Shown here piece after piece: positions 1-5,732 of a stretch of DNA of 6,272 bases. Made by a program: the position numbers and the translations under genes. The notes under the pieces are model-generated. The model was not told where the DNA came from. It did not search any database and was given only the letters and a program-made list of their open reading frames with translations. The DNA lies in assembly GCA_022545625.1 (NCBI GenBank), contig JACZQS010000150.1, positions 1-6,272 of the forward strand. The letters are read 5' to 3'. Each line of letters opens with the position of its first letter. The first letter of the stretch is position 1. The stretch comes from Pseudomonadota bacterium (GTDB lineage Bacteria > Pseudomonadota > Gammaproteobacteria > GCA-001735895).

Positions 1-1
1 A

Positions 2-988
2 ATATTTCAGAAATCCCCGGGGTTATACGATATTCAGTTTCAACTGCTCGATGTGCTCAAACAAAAACAACTGGTTGGCTATAGTCTACCGGTCAAGAAA
101 CGAAACCTTCGTTCGTCGGCGCACGAAATCAGCGATCTCATCTACGAGAAAATCACCGGTACACGGGGCGCGTTTAATACACGCATAGCCTATGTGCGGT
201 CGCAAAAGGACAAGGCGCGGAAATATATCTTACAGGTGGCCGATACCGACGGATTCAATGCCCAGACGATCCTCGAGTCGGACCAACCGCTAATGTCGCC
301 GAGCTGGTCTCCCACCGGCCAGTCGCTGGCTTATGTTTCCTTTGAAAACAATAGGCCAGAAGTTTTTGTTCAACACCTGGCGAGCGCCAAGCGCAGCAAG
401 ATTTCAGGTTTCGAGGGAATTAATGGCGCGCCGAGCTGGTCACCCAACGGCAAAATGCTGGCACTGGTGTTGTCAAAAGATGGCAACCCCGATATATACA
501 CCTTAAACACCACTACCAAACGACTGACTCGTCTGACCCGGAACCGTGCCATAGATACTGAACCGGTCTGGAGCAATAAAGGCAGGTCGATTATTTTTAC
601 CTCCGATCGCAGCGGTACGCCTCAACTTTACCAAGTGACGGCCACCGGCGGCAAACCTAAACGTATTACCTTTGAAGGAAGTTATAATGCGGCAGCCAGT
701 ATTTCTCCAGATGGCAAGTACATTACAATGGTGCATGGCGAGCGAGGGCGCTTTAAAATTGCACAATTAGAACTTGAAACCGGGAACCTGACTGTATTAA
801 CAGATGGCGCGTTGGACGAGTCGCCCTCGTTTTCACCCAATGGCAAAATGGTATTGTACGCATCGATGCGAGGCGATAATGGAGTGCTTTTTGCGGTTTC
901 AGTTGATGGGCGTTCAAAACACAAACTTTCTGACCAGACCGGCGATTTACGCGAACCGGTGTGGGGACCTTATAAACTTAAAAATTAA
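2..988 (+). CDS. tolB: Tol-Pal system protein TolB (5' end missing, C-terminal 328 residues)
   Basis: Periplasmic component of the Tol-Pal envelope complex, which links TolA and the inner-membrane motor to Pal and helps outer-membrane constriction at division. The frame is open to the left edge, so the gene is cut by the window. A GTG at 53 lies inside the conserved stretch LLDVLKQKQLVGYSLP and is not the true start. Residues 1 to about 60 of the fragment are the end of the N-terminal alpha/beta domain, ending in the TolB-like GTRGAFNTRIAYV. The rest is a six-bladed propeller: W/F-S-P-x-G type motifs recur about every 44 residues, near fragment positions 102, 146, 190, 233, 277 and 321, the last degenerate (VWGP). 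The C-terminus ends in the final blade as in E. coli TolB (430 residues), so about 100 residues are missing. pal follows after 26 bp, the usual order. The family assignment is secure. Confidence 0.97.
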   Translation: MFQKSPGLYDIQFQLLDVLKQKQLVGYSLPVKKRNLRSSAHEISDLIYEKITGTRGAFNTRIAYVRSQKDKARKYILQVADTDGFNAQTILESDQPLMSPSWSPTGQSLAYVSFENNRPEVFVQHLASAKRSKISGFEGINGAPSWSPNGKMLALVLSKDGNPDIYTLNTTTKRLTRLTRNRAIDTEPVWSNKGRSIIFTSDRSGTPQLYQVTATGGKPKRITFEGSYNAAASISPDGKYITMVHGERGRFKIAQLELETGNLTVLTDGALDESPSFSPNGKMVLYASMRGDNGVLFAVSVDGRSKHKLSDQTGDLREPVWGPYKLKN

Positions 989-1014
989 TCGAATTCAATT
1001 GGAGCGGGATAATT

Positions 1015-1596
1015 ATGAAACAGAATTCCTTGATCAATAAACTTTGCCTTTTAGTCCTTGTGGCAATTTTCGTTAACGCTTGCGCGACGACCCAGGAGGT
1101 AAGTGTCGAGGATGAAAGCTTACAATCGGGCACCGATGGCGTCCTGGTTGAAAGTGATGGCGTCATTTCGATTACCGAGGATGATGTCGGCGCCTCCGCA
1201 TCTGCGTTTACCGATGAAGATATGACCGCCCAGCAAATGCTCGCGCAAAGTGATTCTATATTGGCAAGCCGAACAATCTATTTTGAGTACAATAGTGCGA
1301 AATTAAGTGACGAAACACTGTCTATTCTGGAAGCTCATGGTGCTTTTATAGCGGAAAACGGCAATGTCGAAGTGCGACTCGAAGGTCACGCCGATGAGCG
1401 CGGTAGCCGCGAGTATAATATTGCGTTGGGAGACCGGCGAGCACAATCAGTCAGGCGTGTGCTGTTACTCCAGGGCGCGTCGACTGACCAGATCGATACT
1501 GTCAGTTACGGTGAAGAACAGCCGGCTGTACTCGGGCAAACCGAGGAAGCCTGGGCTGCAAACCGGCGCGTCGAACTGATCTATAAGGTGAGATAG
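1015..1596 (+). CDS. pal: Peptidoglycan-associated lipoprotein Pal
   Basis: Outer-membrane lipoprotein that anchors the membrane to peptidoglycan and partners TolB. The 193-residue product starts with a lipoprotein signal: K2, K9, a hydrophobic core and a VNAC lipobox with Cys23 as the expected lipidated residue. Ala follows at +2, which favours outer-membrane sorting. Residues 28-82 form an acidic, low-complexity linker. The OmpA-like domain spans about 87-193, with the Pal hallmark EGHADERG at 123-130, followed by SREYN, and an N-x2-L-G-x2-R-A-x2-V motif from Asn135 to Val146. Asp127 and Arg142 match the residues that bind meso-diaminopimelate in this family. VSYGEEQPAVLG at 163-174 and NRRVEL near the end are also typical. 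A GGAG at 1001-1004 lies 10 nt before the ATG. cpoB begins 2 nt after the stop, so the two are probably co-translated. Confidence 0.98.
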   Translation: MKQNSLINKLCLLVLVAIFVNACATTQEVSVEDESLQSGTDGVLVESDGVISITEDDVGASASAFTDEDMTAQQMLAQSDSILASRTIYFEYNSAKLSDETLSILEAHGAFIAENGNVEVRLEGHADERGSREYNIALGDRRAQSVRRVLLLQGASTDQIDTVSYGEEQPAVLGQTEEAWAANRRVELIYKVR

Positions 1597-1598
1597 TT

Positions 1599-2489
1599 AT
1601 GAGAAAAATGCGCATCGGCAAACTCACGCTGTTAATAAGCGTTTTCAGCGTTGGTTTAATGGCGACCACGGCCTCGCTAGCGCAGGCCCTAACGCCGGAT
1701 CAGCTCACCCTTCGGGTCGAAGAAACCAGCCGCGCCTTAGACAAAATTCGACAGGAAATCATCAGGTTAGGCAACCAGATGGAAAATCGGGCAATGCTGG
1801 ACCTTTTCCAGCGCGTGGACGAACTGGGCGATGAAATCAATCAATTGCGTGGTGAACTGGAAATTCAGGGTAATGACCTGTCTGATATTAAAAAACGCCA
1901 ACGCGAGTTGTATCTTGATACCGATCGACGGTTGCGTGATCTGGAAAACCGGGCGCTGAACCAGTCATCGATGGTGCCGCCACCTCAAATTCCGACCCAG
2001 GATACATCGACAGACCTGACACCGGGTACCGACAGTACGGGCACTGCTGTGATTGCACCTGTCACCAGTACCACTCAAACCGTGCAACCGAGCGGGACTT
2101 CCAGCGAAGAAAAAGCAGCCTACCAGGCGTCCTTCGATACCTTGAAGGAGGGGCGATATAAAAAAGCCAAGTCCAGTTTCAAGAGTTTTCTGAATCAATA
2201 TCCAAACAGTATCTATGCCGGTAATGCACAATACTGGTTGGGTGAAGCGAACTATGTAACGCGCAATTTCGAACAGGGGATCATTGAATTTAAACAGGTA
2301 ATAGAGCGCTATCCAAAAAGTGCCAAAGTACCCGATGCGATGCTAAAGCTGGGATATACCTACTACGAATTGAAACAGCACAACGAGGCAAAAGCAGTCC
2401 TTCAGGAATTGCGCAAGCGTTTTCCAAAGTCTACCGCTTTTCGACTCGCCGGCAAGCGCCTGGATCGAATGCGAAAAGAGGGTCTTTGA
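1599..2489 (+). CDS. cpoB: Cell division coordinator CpoB (YbgF), Tol-Pal-associated TPR protein
   Basis: Periplasmic protein that in E. coli interacts with TolA and with PBP1B to coordinate outer-membrane constriction with peptidoglycan synthesis. The 296-residue product has a Sec signal peptide at about 1-28 or 1-30, with candidate cleavage after SLA or AQA. Residues 33-120 are heptad-rich and charged, matching the trimerising N-terminal coiled coil. Residues 122-170 are a linker rich in Thr, Ser, Pro and Gln. Three TPR-like repeats follow at about 173-205, 207-242 and 244-279, each closing on a (Y/F)P-(N/K)-S pattern (YPNS, YPKS, FPKS), the usual YbgF C-terminal arrangement. The length is close to the family norm (about 260 in E. 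coli); the difference is largely in the linker. AAGGTGAGA at 1585-1593, inside the end of pal, acts as the ribosome binding site for the ATG at 1599; an in-frame ATG at 1608 is an alternative. Confidence 0.95.
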   Translation: MRKMRIGKLTLLISVFSVGLMATTASLAQALTPDQLTLRVEETSRALDKIRQEIIRLGNQMENRAMLDLFQRVDELGDEINQLRGELEIQGNDLSDIKKRQRELYLDTDRRLRDLENRALNQSSMVPPPQIPTQDTSTDLTPGTDSTGTAVIAPVTSTTQTVQPSGTSSEEKAAYQASFDTLKEGRYKKAKSSFKSFLNQYPNSIYAGNAQYWLGEANYVTRNFEQGIIEFKQVIERYPKSAKVPDAMLKLGYTYYELKQHNEAKAVLQELRKRFPKSTAFRLAGKRLDRMRKEGL

Positions 2490-2497
2490 GTTTATCT

Positions 2498-2521
2498 GCA
2501 CCGTCCAATCGGCGCTTTTTT
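2498..2521 (+). terminator. Weak intrinsic terminator candidate after cpoB
   Basis: Nine bases past the cpoB stop, GCACCG (2498-2503) can pair with CGGCGC (2510-2515) with one A-C mismatch and a 6-nt loop, followed directly by six T residues. The position fits the end of the tol-pal operon, but the stem is short and imperfect. The 3' arm can instead pair with a 9-bp complement at 2553-2561, which would break the terminator stem. Confidence 0.4.
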
Positions 2522-2581
2522 GTACTTCTCATTAGAGCAGCGAATATCAATTAGCGCCGATGGCCTGGCGGTCAAATTCGC

Positions 2582-2609
2582 TTGAATTCGATCTGCGGAT
2601 CGGTATCAT
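2582..2609 (+). promoter_or_regulatory. Candidate sigma-70 promoter for tRNA-Lys
   Basis: TTGAAT (2582-2587, 4 of 6 to the -35 consensus) and TATCAT (2604-2609, 5 of 6 to the -10) are separated by 16 nt. Initiation would fall near 2616, about 10 nt before the mature tRNA. The bases after the -10 (TCCCCG) form a GC-rich discriminator, as is common in promoters of stable RNA genes under stringent control. It gives the tRNA a promoter independent of the tol-pal operon. Confidence 0.55.
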
Positions 2610-2626
2610 TCCCCGTTCTTTTCAGA

Positions 2627-2702
2627 GGGCCGTTAGCTCAGTTGGTAGAGCATCTGACTTTTAATCAGGTGGTCGAGCGTTCGAATCGCTCACGGCCCAC
2701 CA
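2627..2702 (+). tRNA. tRNA-Lys (anticodon UUU)
   Basis: Complete 76-nt cloverleaf. The acceptor stem GGGCCGT (2627-2633) pairs perfectly with ACGGCCC (2692-2698), followed by discriminator A2699 and an encoded CCA (2700-2702). The D-arm is GCTCAGTTGGTAGAGC. The anticodon stem is 2653-2657 with 2665-2669 (one wobble pair), around the 7-base loop CTTTTAA with anticodon TTT at 2660-2662. The T-arm is GAGCG (2675-2679) with CGCTC (2687-2691) around TTCGAAT. The sequence strongly resembles E. coli tRNA-Lys. It follows cpoB with only a 137-bp gap; in E. coli a tRNA cluster beginning with lysT also follows cpoB, so this synteny is conserved. A run of seven T residues follows the CCA. Confidence 0.98.
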
Positions 2703-2708
2703 TTTTTT

Positions 2709-2746
2709 TGTTTTAAATCAAAAGGATATGTATTTGATTTAAAACA
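2709..2746 (+). repeat. Perfect 14-bp AT-rich inverted repeat 3' of tRNA-Lys
   Basis: TGTTTTAAATCAAA (2709-2722) is the exact reverse complement of TTTGATTTAAAACA (2733-2746), with a 10-base spacer AGGATATGTA. It starts at the last T of the T-run that follows the tRNA. In RNA it would form a hairpin that could protect the 3' trailer or help termination. In DNA it is also a dyad that a repressor could bind. It lacks the GC-rich stem and following U-run of a standard intrinsic terminator. Confidence 0.6.
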
Positions 2747-2789
2747 TTGTATTTCAACCCACCGTTCCATGTATTGCCTATCCAGGTCG

Positions 2790-2820
2790 CCCGGGGAGTA
2801 GCTGCTCCATCGGGGGTTTT
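2790..2820 (+). terminator. GC-rich terminator-like hairpin in the leader of the Sel1 gene
   Basis: CCCG (2790-2793) pairs with CGGG (2811-2814) and GGAG (2795-2798) with CTCC (2805-2808), around the loop TAGCTG with a small internal loop. GG and four T residues follow. It could end read-through from the tRNA, but only 32 bases separate it from the Sel1 start, too few for a full promoter. The Sel1 message therefore probably crosses it, so it may act as an attenuator. The U-tract is short, so termination strength is uncertain. Confidence 0.45.
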
Positions 2821-2827
2821 ACTTTAT

Positions 2828-2853
2828 TCCGGCCCACTGGCATCATGGCCGGA
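2828..2853 (+). promoter_or_regulatory. Stem that reaches the start codon of the Sel1 gene
   Basis: TCCGGCC (2828-2834) is the reverse complement of GGCCGGA (2847-2853), with a 12-nt spacer. The last base of the 3' arm is the A of the ATG. No Shine-Dalgarno sequence is seen in the 20 bases before the start. In mRNA this 7-bp, GC-rich stem would cover the ribosome entry region, which suggests low or regulated translation. Regulation is an inference from the sequence only. Confidence 0.4.
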
Positions 2854-3656
2854 TGAATAGATACCTCGTATTTCCCGTCCTTGTCATTTTACTGTTTGGT
2901 ACTCCGGCGTCTGCGGATTATGCGCAGGGTATGGATGCTTACCAAAGTGGAGACTATGCAACCTCGTTGAAGGAGTGGAGACCGCTCGCCGAGCAGGGGG
3001 ATGTCGATGCGCAGTTCAATCTGGGTGTGATGTACCTGCAAGGGCTAGGTGTCACCCAGGACCATAGGGTTGCGCTGAAGTGGTTCAAGCGGGCTGGCGA
3101 ACTTGGATATGCCAGGGTACAACACATCCTGGGTTTGATGTACTACTACGGACGAGGGGTTCCACAGGACTACAAGGCTGCGTTTAGGTGGTTCAGGAAA
3201 GCGGCTGATCAGGGGCATGTCGAAGCACAGGCTATTCTGGGTGATATGTACTTTGGCGGAGACGGCGTAATTCCAGATCGCCAGGCTGCTATCAAATGGT
3301 ACAGCCTTGCAGCCGAACATGGGCATGTCGGCACCCAGACTTACCTGGGTCAAATCTACAACTATGGATGGGATGTTGCGCAGGACTACAAGGTTGCTTT
3401 TAAATGGTTTAGGAAAGCAGCCGAACAGGGGGGTACCGAAGCACAGGCCGTTTTGAGTAAACTGTACGAGGAAGGACTCGGTGTTCCCCAGGACTATACC
3501 CGCGCCCATATGTGGTGGACAATTTCAGAATCGGGAGGAATATTGGAAGTATTAGGGGAACAAGGCGAAATTGAACAAATGATGACTTCCGCCCAATTAG
3601 AAAAAGCACAGAAACTAACCCAGAAATGTGTAGTAAAAAATTACCAGGGCTGCTGA
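2853..3656 (+). CDS. Secreted Sel1-repeat (SLR) protein, function unknown
   Basis: 267-residue protein with a Sec signal peptide: N-terminal Arg3, a hydrophobic stretch at 4-16 and likely cleavage after ASA at residue 21, so probably periplasmic. Residues 23-50 form a TPR-like half unit. Five 36-residue Sel1 repeats follow at 51-86, 87-122, 123-158, 159-194 and 195-230, with the pattern A-Q-x2-L-G-x-(M/I)-Y-x2-G-x-G-V-x-Q-D-x3-A-x2-W(F/Y). The fourth is degenerate (YGWDV instead of GxGV) and the fifth ends in WWTISESGG. The C-terminal tail (231-267) is charged and carries Cys259 and Cys267, which could form a disulfide. Sel1 repeats are alpha-helical protein-binding scaffolds; the partner cannot be told here. 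ATG 2853 is the only sensible start, since an in-frame TAG lies at 2799-2801 and the signal peptide begins there. It stands alone, convergent with the GT4 gene. Confidence 0.9.
   Translation: MNRYLVFPVLVILLFGTPASADYAQGMDAYQSGDYATSLKEWRPLAEQGDVDAQFNLGVMYLQGLGVTQDHRVALKWFKRAGELGYARVQHILGLMYYYGRGVPQDYKAAFRWFRKAADQGHVEAQAILGDMYFGGDGVIPDRQAAIKWYSLAAEHGHVGTQTYLGQIYNYGWDVAQDYKVAFKWFRKAAEQGGTEAQAVLSKLYEEGLGVPQDYTRAHMWWTISESGGILEVLGEQGEIEQMMTSAQLEKAQKLTQKCVVKNYQGC
3003..3542 (+). repeat. Five tandem 108-bp units encoding Sel1 repeats
   Basis: The units 3003-3110, 3111-3218, 3219-3326, 3327-3434 and 3435-3542 are diverged in-frame tandem repeats. Units two and four are the closest pair over their second halves, sharing for example CAGGACTACAAGG exactly. 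Differences are often at third codon positions. The repeats reflect protein architecture, not a CRISPR or mobile element. Confidence 0.75.
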
Positions 3657-3730
3657 ATAACGAAGGTGTTGCCCGCGCGCTACTCCGTTCAATGTTTTTG
3701 TCAACAGGCTAATTAAAACTGTGTCGAAAT

Positions 3731-3746
3731 GGGGTTGCACTACCCC
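3731..3746 (-). terminator. Small hairpin at the end of the GT4 gene, weak terminator candidate
   Basis: In the convergent 83-bp gap between the Sel1 and GT4 genes, GGGGT (3731-3735) pairs with ACCCC (3742-3746) around a 6-nt loop that contains part of the GT4 stop codon. Read on the minus strand it is followed by ATTTCGACACAGTTTT, not an immediate T-run, so termination is uncertain. No clear plus-strand terminator for the Sel1 gene is seen in 3657-3739. Confidence 0.25.
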
Positions 3747-4819
3747 TGATCCAGCAGCTCACGGTAGAGATCCAGTGTCTGCTCGACTGTAGTCACGGTA
3801 TTGAAGTCGCGCTGAATTCGAGCTTGCGCGGCAACGCCCATTTTTGCGTTTTGTTGCGGATTTCGAGCCAGCTGCAATATGGCCTCACTGATCGCCGCAG
3901 CGGAACCAGTCTCGATTATCAGGCCTGAGACCCCGTGTTCAACTAACTCGGGGCTACCACCGGTTTTTGTGACGATCGGGGTGACTTGATACACCATGCC
4001 TTCAATAATCGCTTTCGGTAATCCCTCCCGCTTGGTCGCCGGCAGGATACAGGCATCGCAGGCGGCCAGTACCTGGGCCGCATCATTTCGATAGCCGGTT
4101 AGATGAATGCTTTCCTTCAATCCACTCTGCGCAATTTTCGCCAGGGTTTTTTTCCCATCGATAGTTCCAATCAAAAGCAGGTGGATCTCGAGGCCTGTCT
4201 CGGCAATCTTCGGTAGTGCGTCAACCAGAAATGATAACCCCTTGCGAGGCCTTTCATTGGCGATGCAACCAACCAGAAAAGCCTTTTCAGGTACCCCCCA
4301 GGTAGACCGCGGCACCGCTGGTGCCTGGTACCAGGAAAGGTCATGTCCCTTGTAGATGGTAATGGCCTTATCCGGTGGAAAATGCCACCATAAAAAACCA
4401 ATTCCGTTGAAATAGTCGCGCACGGCATTGGCGACACAGACAATTTTATCTACCCGCGGGTTAAAATATGTCAGCCACGAAATTGGGTCAAACACGGATA
4501 AATTCCCTACATTTCCACGGTAGGCTATTAATATTACAGGAGTGTTTTTTAACAAAGGTAAGGTATTCTGCAGGGATCTGTTGGTGAATACATGGACAAT
4601 ATCGAACTCGCCCTGGTCCAGTACCGCTCGAATGGCTGCCCTGGCTTTGGAGTCGAATCGACTGGAAAATTTCAGCCAGGTGACCTTAATTCCAGAATAC
4701 CTAAAAAATTCCCCCGAGAAAATTGATAGGGTCAGGCCGTGAATAATTGGTATAAACGTTAAGTGACTTACATTATAGTTTCGTATCCTACCGGGGAGAC
4801 AAATACCGATGCTGGACAC
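3740..4819 (-). CDS. Glycosyltransferase family 4 (GT-B fold), probable LPS core transferase
   Basis: 359-residue retaining-type glycosyltransferase, probably a cytoplasmic enzyme adding a sugar to a nascent LPS core. The N-terminal GT-B domain begins with a beta strand at about 3-9 (SIGICLPG) and an NVSHLTF segment where GT4 enzymes carry their acceptor-side glycine-rich loop; FDIVHVF at 72-78 and VDKIVCVANAV at 123-133 are typical. The C-terminal nucleotide-sugar domain starts near 181 with VGCIANERPRKG (Arg190, Lys193 in the usual R/K pair) and carries EGLPKAIIE at 265-273, the EX7E motif that binds the donor. GG at 287-288 and HGVSGLI at 295-301 are also common. The start is GTG at 4817-4819: a stop codon lies immediately upstream and no ATG occurs in the first 270 codons. 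No good ribosome binding site precedes it. It overlaps kdoO head-to-head by 11 bp. The sugar and acceptor are unknown; the LPS role is inferred from neighbours. Confidence 0.88.
   Translation of the reverse strand: MSSIGICLPGRIRNYNVSHLTFIPIIHGLTLSIFSGEFFRYSGIKVTWLKFSSRFDSKARAAIRAVLDQGEFDIVHVFTNRSLQNTLPLLKNTPVILIAYRGNVGNLSVFDPISWLTYFNPRVDKIVCVANAVRDYFNGIGFLWWHFPPDKAITIYKGHDLSWYQAPAVPRSTWGVPEKAFLVGCIANERPRKGLSFLVDALPKIAETGLEIHLLLIGTIDGKKTLAKIAQSGLKESIHLTGYRNDAAQVLAACDACILPATKREGLPKAIIEGMVYQVTPIVTKTGGSPELVEHGVSGLIIETGSAAAISEAILQLARNPQQNAKMGVAAQARIQRDFNTVTTVEQTLDLYRELLDQG
4774..4798 (+). promoter_or_regulatory. Candidate -10 element and ribosome binding site for kdoO
   Basis: TATAGT (4774-4779, 5 of 6 to TATAAT) lies 29 nt before the kdoO ATG, and GGGGAG (4793-4798) is a purine-rich ribosome binding site 10 nt before it. 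No good -35 is found at the ideal distance; TTGGTA at 4747-4752 is 21 nt away. These elements lie within the first codons of the opposite-strand GT4 gene, as its GTG start requires. Confidence 0.35.
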
Positions 4820-5732
4820 CTACGATAACGCCCGACTGAAGCTGTTGAAACCTGACGAATTGTCTGACTCGCTAGAAAGGGGGTCGGTTGCCTTTTTTCC
4901 AGAATCTCCGGTGCAACTGCCTTCGGAAGAAGACCTTTCTTTTCTTCGCCAGGAACTACCAAAACTACTCAAGCTGAAGAATATCAGTTACCACCCTGAA
5001 GTCGGCCGAATTCCTGGGCTGGATAGCGATGATGTCGAACTGGTAGAACGGGTAAATAGAATTTTAGTGACAGTCAGCGATAACATTACCAGTTTTATCC
5101 AAAAAACAGCACCTCGATTGACCGACAACTGGACCATTGGAACCTGTAGTTTTCGACCAATAGAAGAAAAAGGAAGAAACCTGAAGCCTCACTCGAGTAA
5201 TGAACTGGTACATATCGACGCCGGTGCCTATGGTGCGACCAACGGAGACCGAATTCTTCGATTTTTCATCAACGTTAATCCGCTGGCGGACCGGGTCTGG
5301 GCGACCAAAGGTAGCTTTTCAGATCTTTACGCAATCTATGGCAAGCAGGCTAATTTGGGCAGTTCAAACGCAGGGCGCGGGTATCTGTCCAAGGGGCCTT
5401 TGGATCATATTCGAACCGGCCTGATAAACTTCCTGGTGAAAGCAGGCCTGCCCGCGGTAAAAGTTCTGGATTCTTCACCTTATGACCGCGTCATGCGAAA
5501 GTTTCACAATTACATGAAGGACACACCGTCCTTTCAACAGGACCAGCAAGGCTATGAGGAATTTCGATTTCCTCCATTCTCGGCATGGATGGTATTTACC
5601 GACATGGTTAGCCACGCAAGCCTTTCTGGTCAGTATGCATTTGTCCTCACCAGTATCGTTCGATTAGAAAACTGTCGCCTCCCCGAACTGGCGCCGATAA
5701 ACATTTTGCGGCAGGCTGCTAGTTCAAATTAA
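4809..5732 (+). CDS. kdoO: Kdo 3-hydroxylase KdoO, Fe(II)/2-oxoglutarate-dependent dioxygenase
   Basis: 307-residue protein of the Kdo hydroxylase family, which in characterised members uses Fe(II), O2 and 2-oxoglutarate to convert the outer Kdo of Kdo2-lipid A to Ko (3-hydroxy-Kdo). Visible features: an N-terminal helical part with GSVAFFPESP at 25-34, a substrate-side RPIEEKGRNLKPHSSNELVHID segment ending in the iron ligand pair His135-x-Asp137, DRILRFFINVNP at 148-159 after it, RKFHNYMKD at 230-238, and a distal iron ligand His269 in FTDMVSHASLSGQYAF. Together these give the HxD...H facial triad, and the length fits the family (about 300). No signal peptide is seen, which fits a cytoplasmic enzyme acting before LPS export. 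ATG 4809 is chosen because it has a GGGGAG site and no other start lies near the conserved N-terminus. It overlaps the GT4 gene by 11 bp at the start and the GT9 gene by 9 bp at the end, on the opposite strand. Confidence 0.88.
   Translation: MLDTYDNARLKLLKPDELSDSLERGSVAFFPESPVQLPSEEDLSFLRQELPKLLKLKNISYHPEVGRIPGLDSDDVELVERVNRILVTVSDNITSFIQKTAPRLTDNWTIGTCSFRPIEEKGRNLKPHSSNELVHIDAGAYGATNGDRILRFFINVNPLADRVWATKGSFSDLYAIYGKQANLGSSNAGRGYLSKGPLDHIRTGLINFLVKAGLPAVKVLDSSPYDRVMRKFHNYMKDTPSFQQDQQGYEEFRFPPFSAWMVFTDMVSHASLSGQYAFVLTSIVRLENCRLPELAPINILRQAASSN

Noticed and set aside
804..1040. 78-codon plus-strand frame across the tolB-pal junction
   Set aside because: It is a shifted frame inside tolB with no recognisable protein features; the tolB and pal frames explain the sequence fully.
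2734..2775. Possible promoter for the Sel1 gene (TTGTAT 2747-2752, TGTATT 2770-2775, 17-nt spacing)
   Set aside because: Matches are only 3 of 6 and 4 of 6, too weak in an AT-rich stretch to list as a feature.
2693..2837. Possible integration-site duplication: CGGCCCAC at the tRNA 3' end and again at 2830-2837
   Set aside because: Only 8 bases match, and no integrase or foreign-looking gene lies between them.
3045..3509. 154-codon open frame antisense to the Sel1 gene
   Set aside because: It mirrors the 108-bp repeats of the Sel1 gene; long antisense frames are expected from such repeats. It has no domain signature or ribosome binding site.
3003..3542. Regular repeats that might suggest a CRISPR or satellite array
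   Set aside because: The 108-bp units are diverged, in frame and encode Sel1 motifs, with no constant repeat alternating with variable spacers.
4768..4962. 64-codon minus-strand frame upstream of the GT4 gene, considered as a missing N-terminal extension joined by frameshift
   Set aside because: The GT4 product already starts at the first GT-B strand, and this frame is antisense to well-conserved kdoO sequence with no glycosyltransferase motif.
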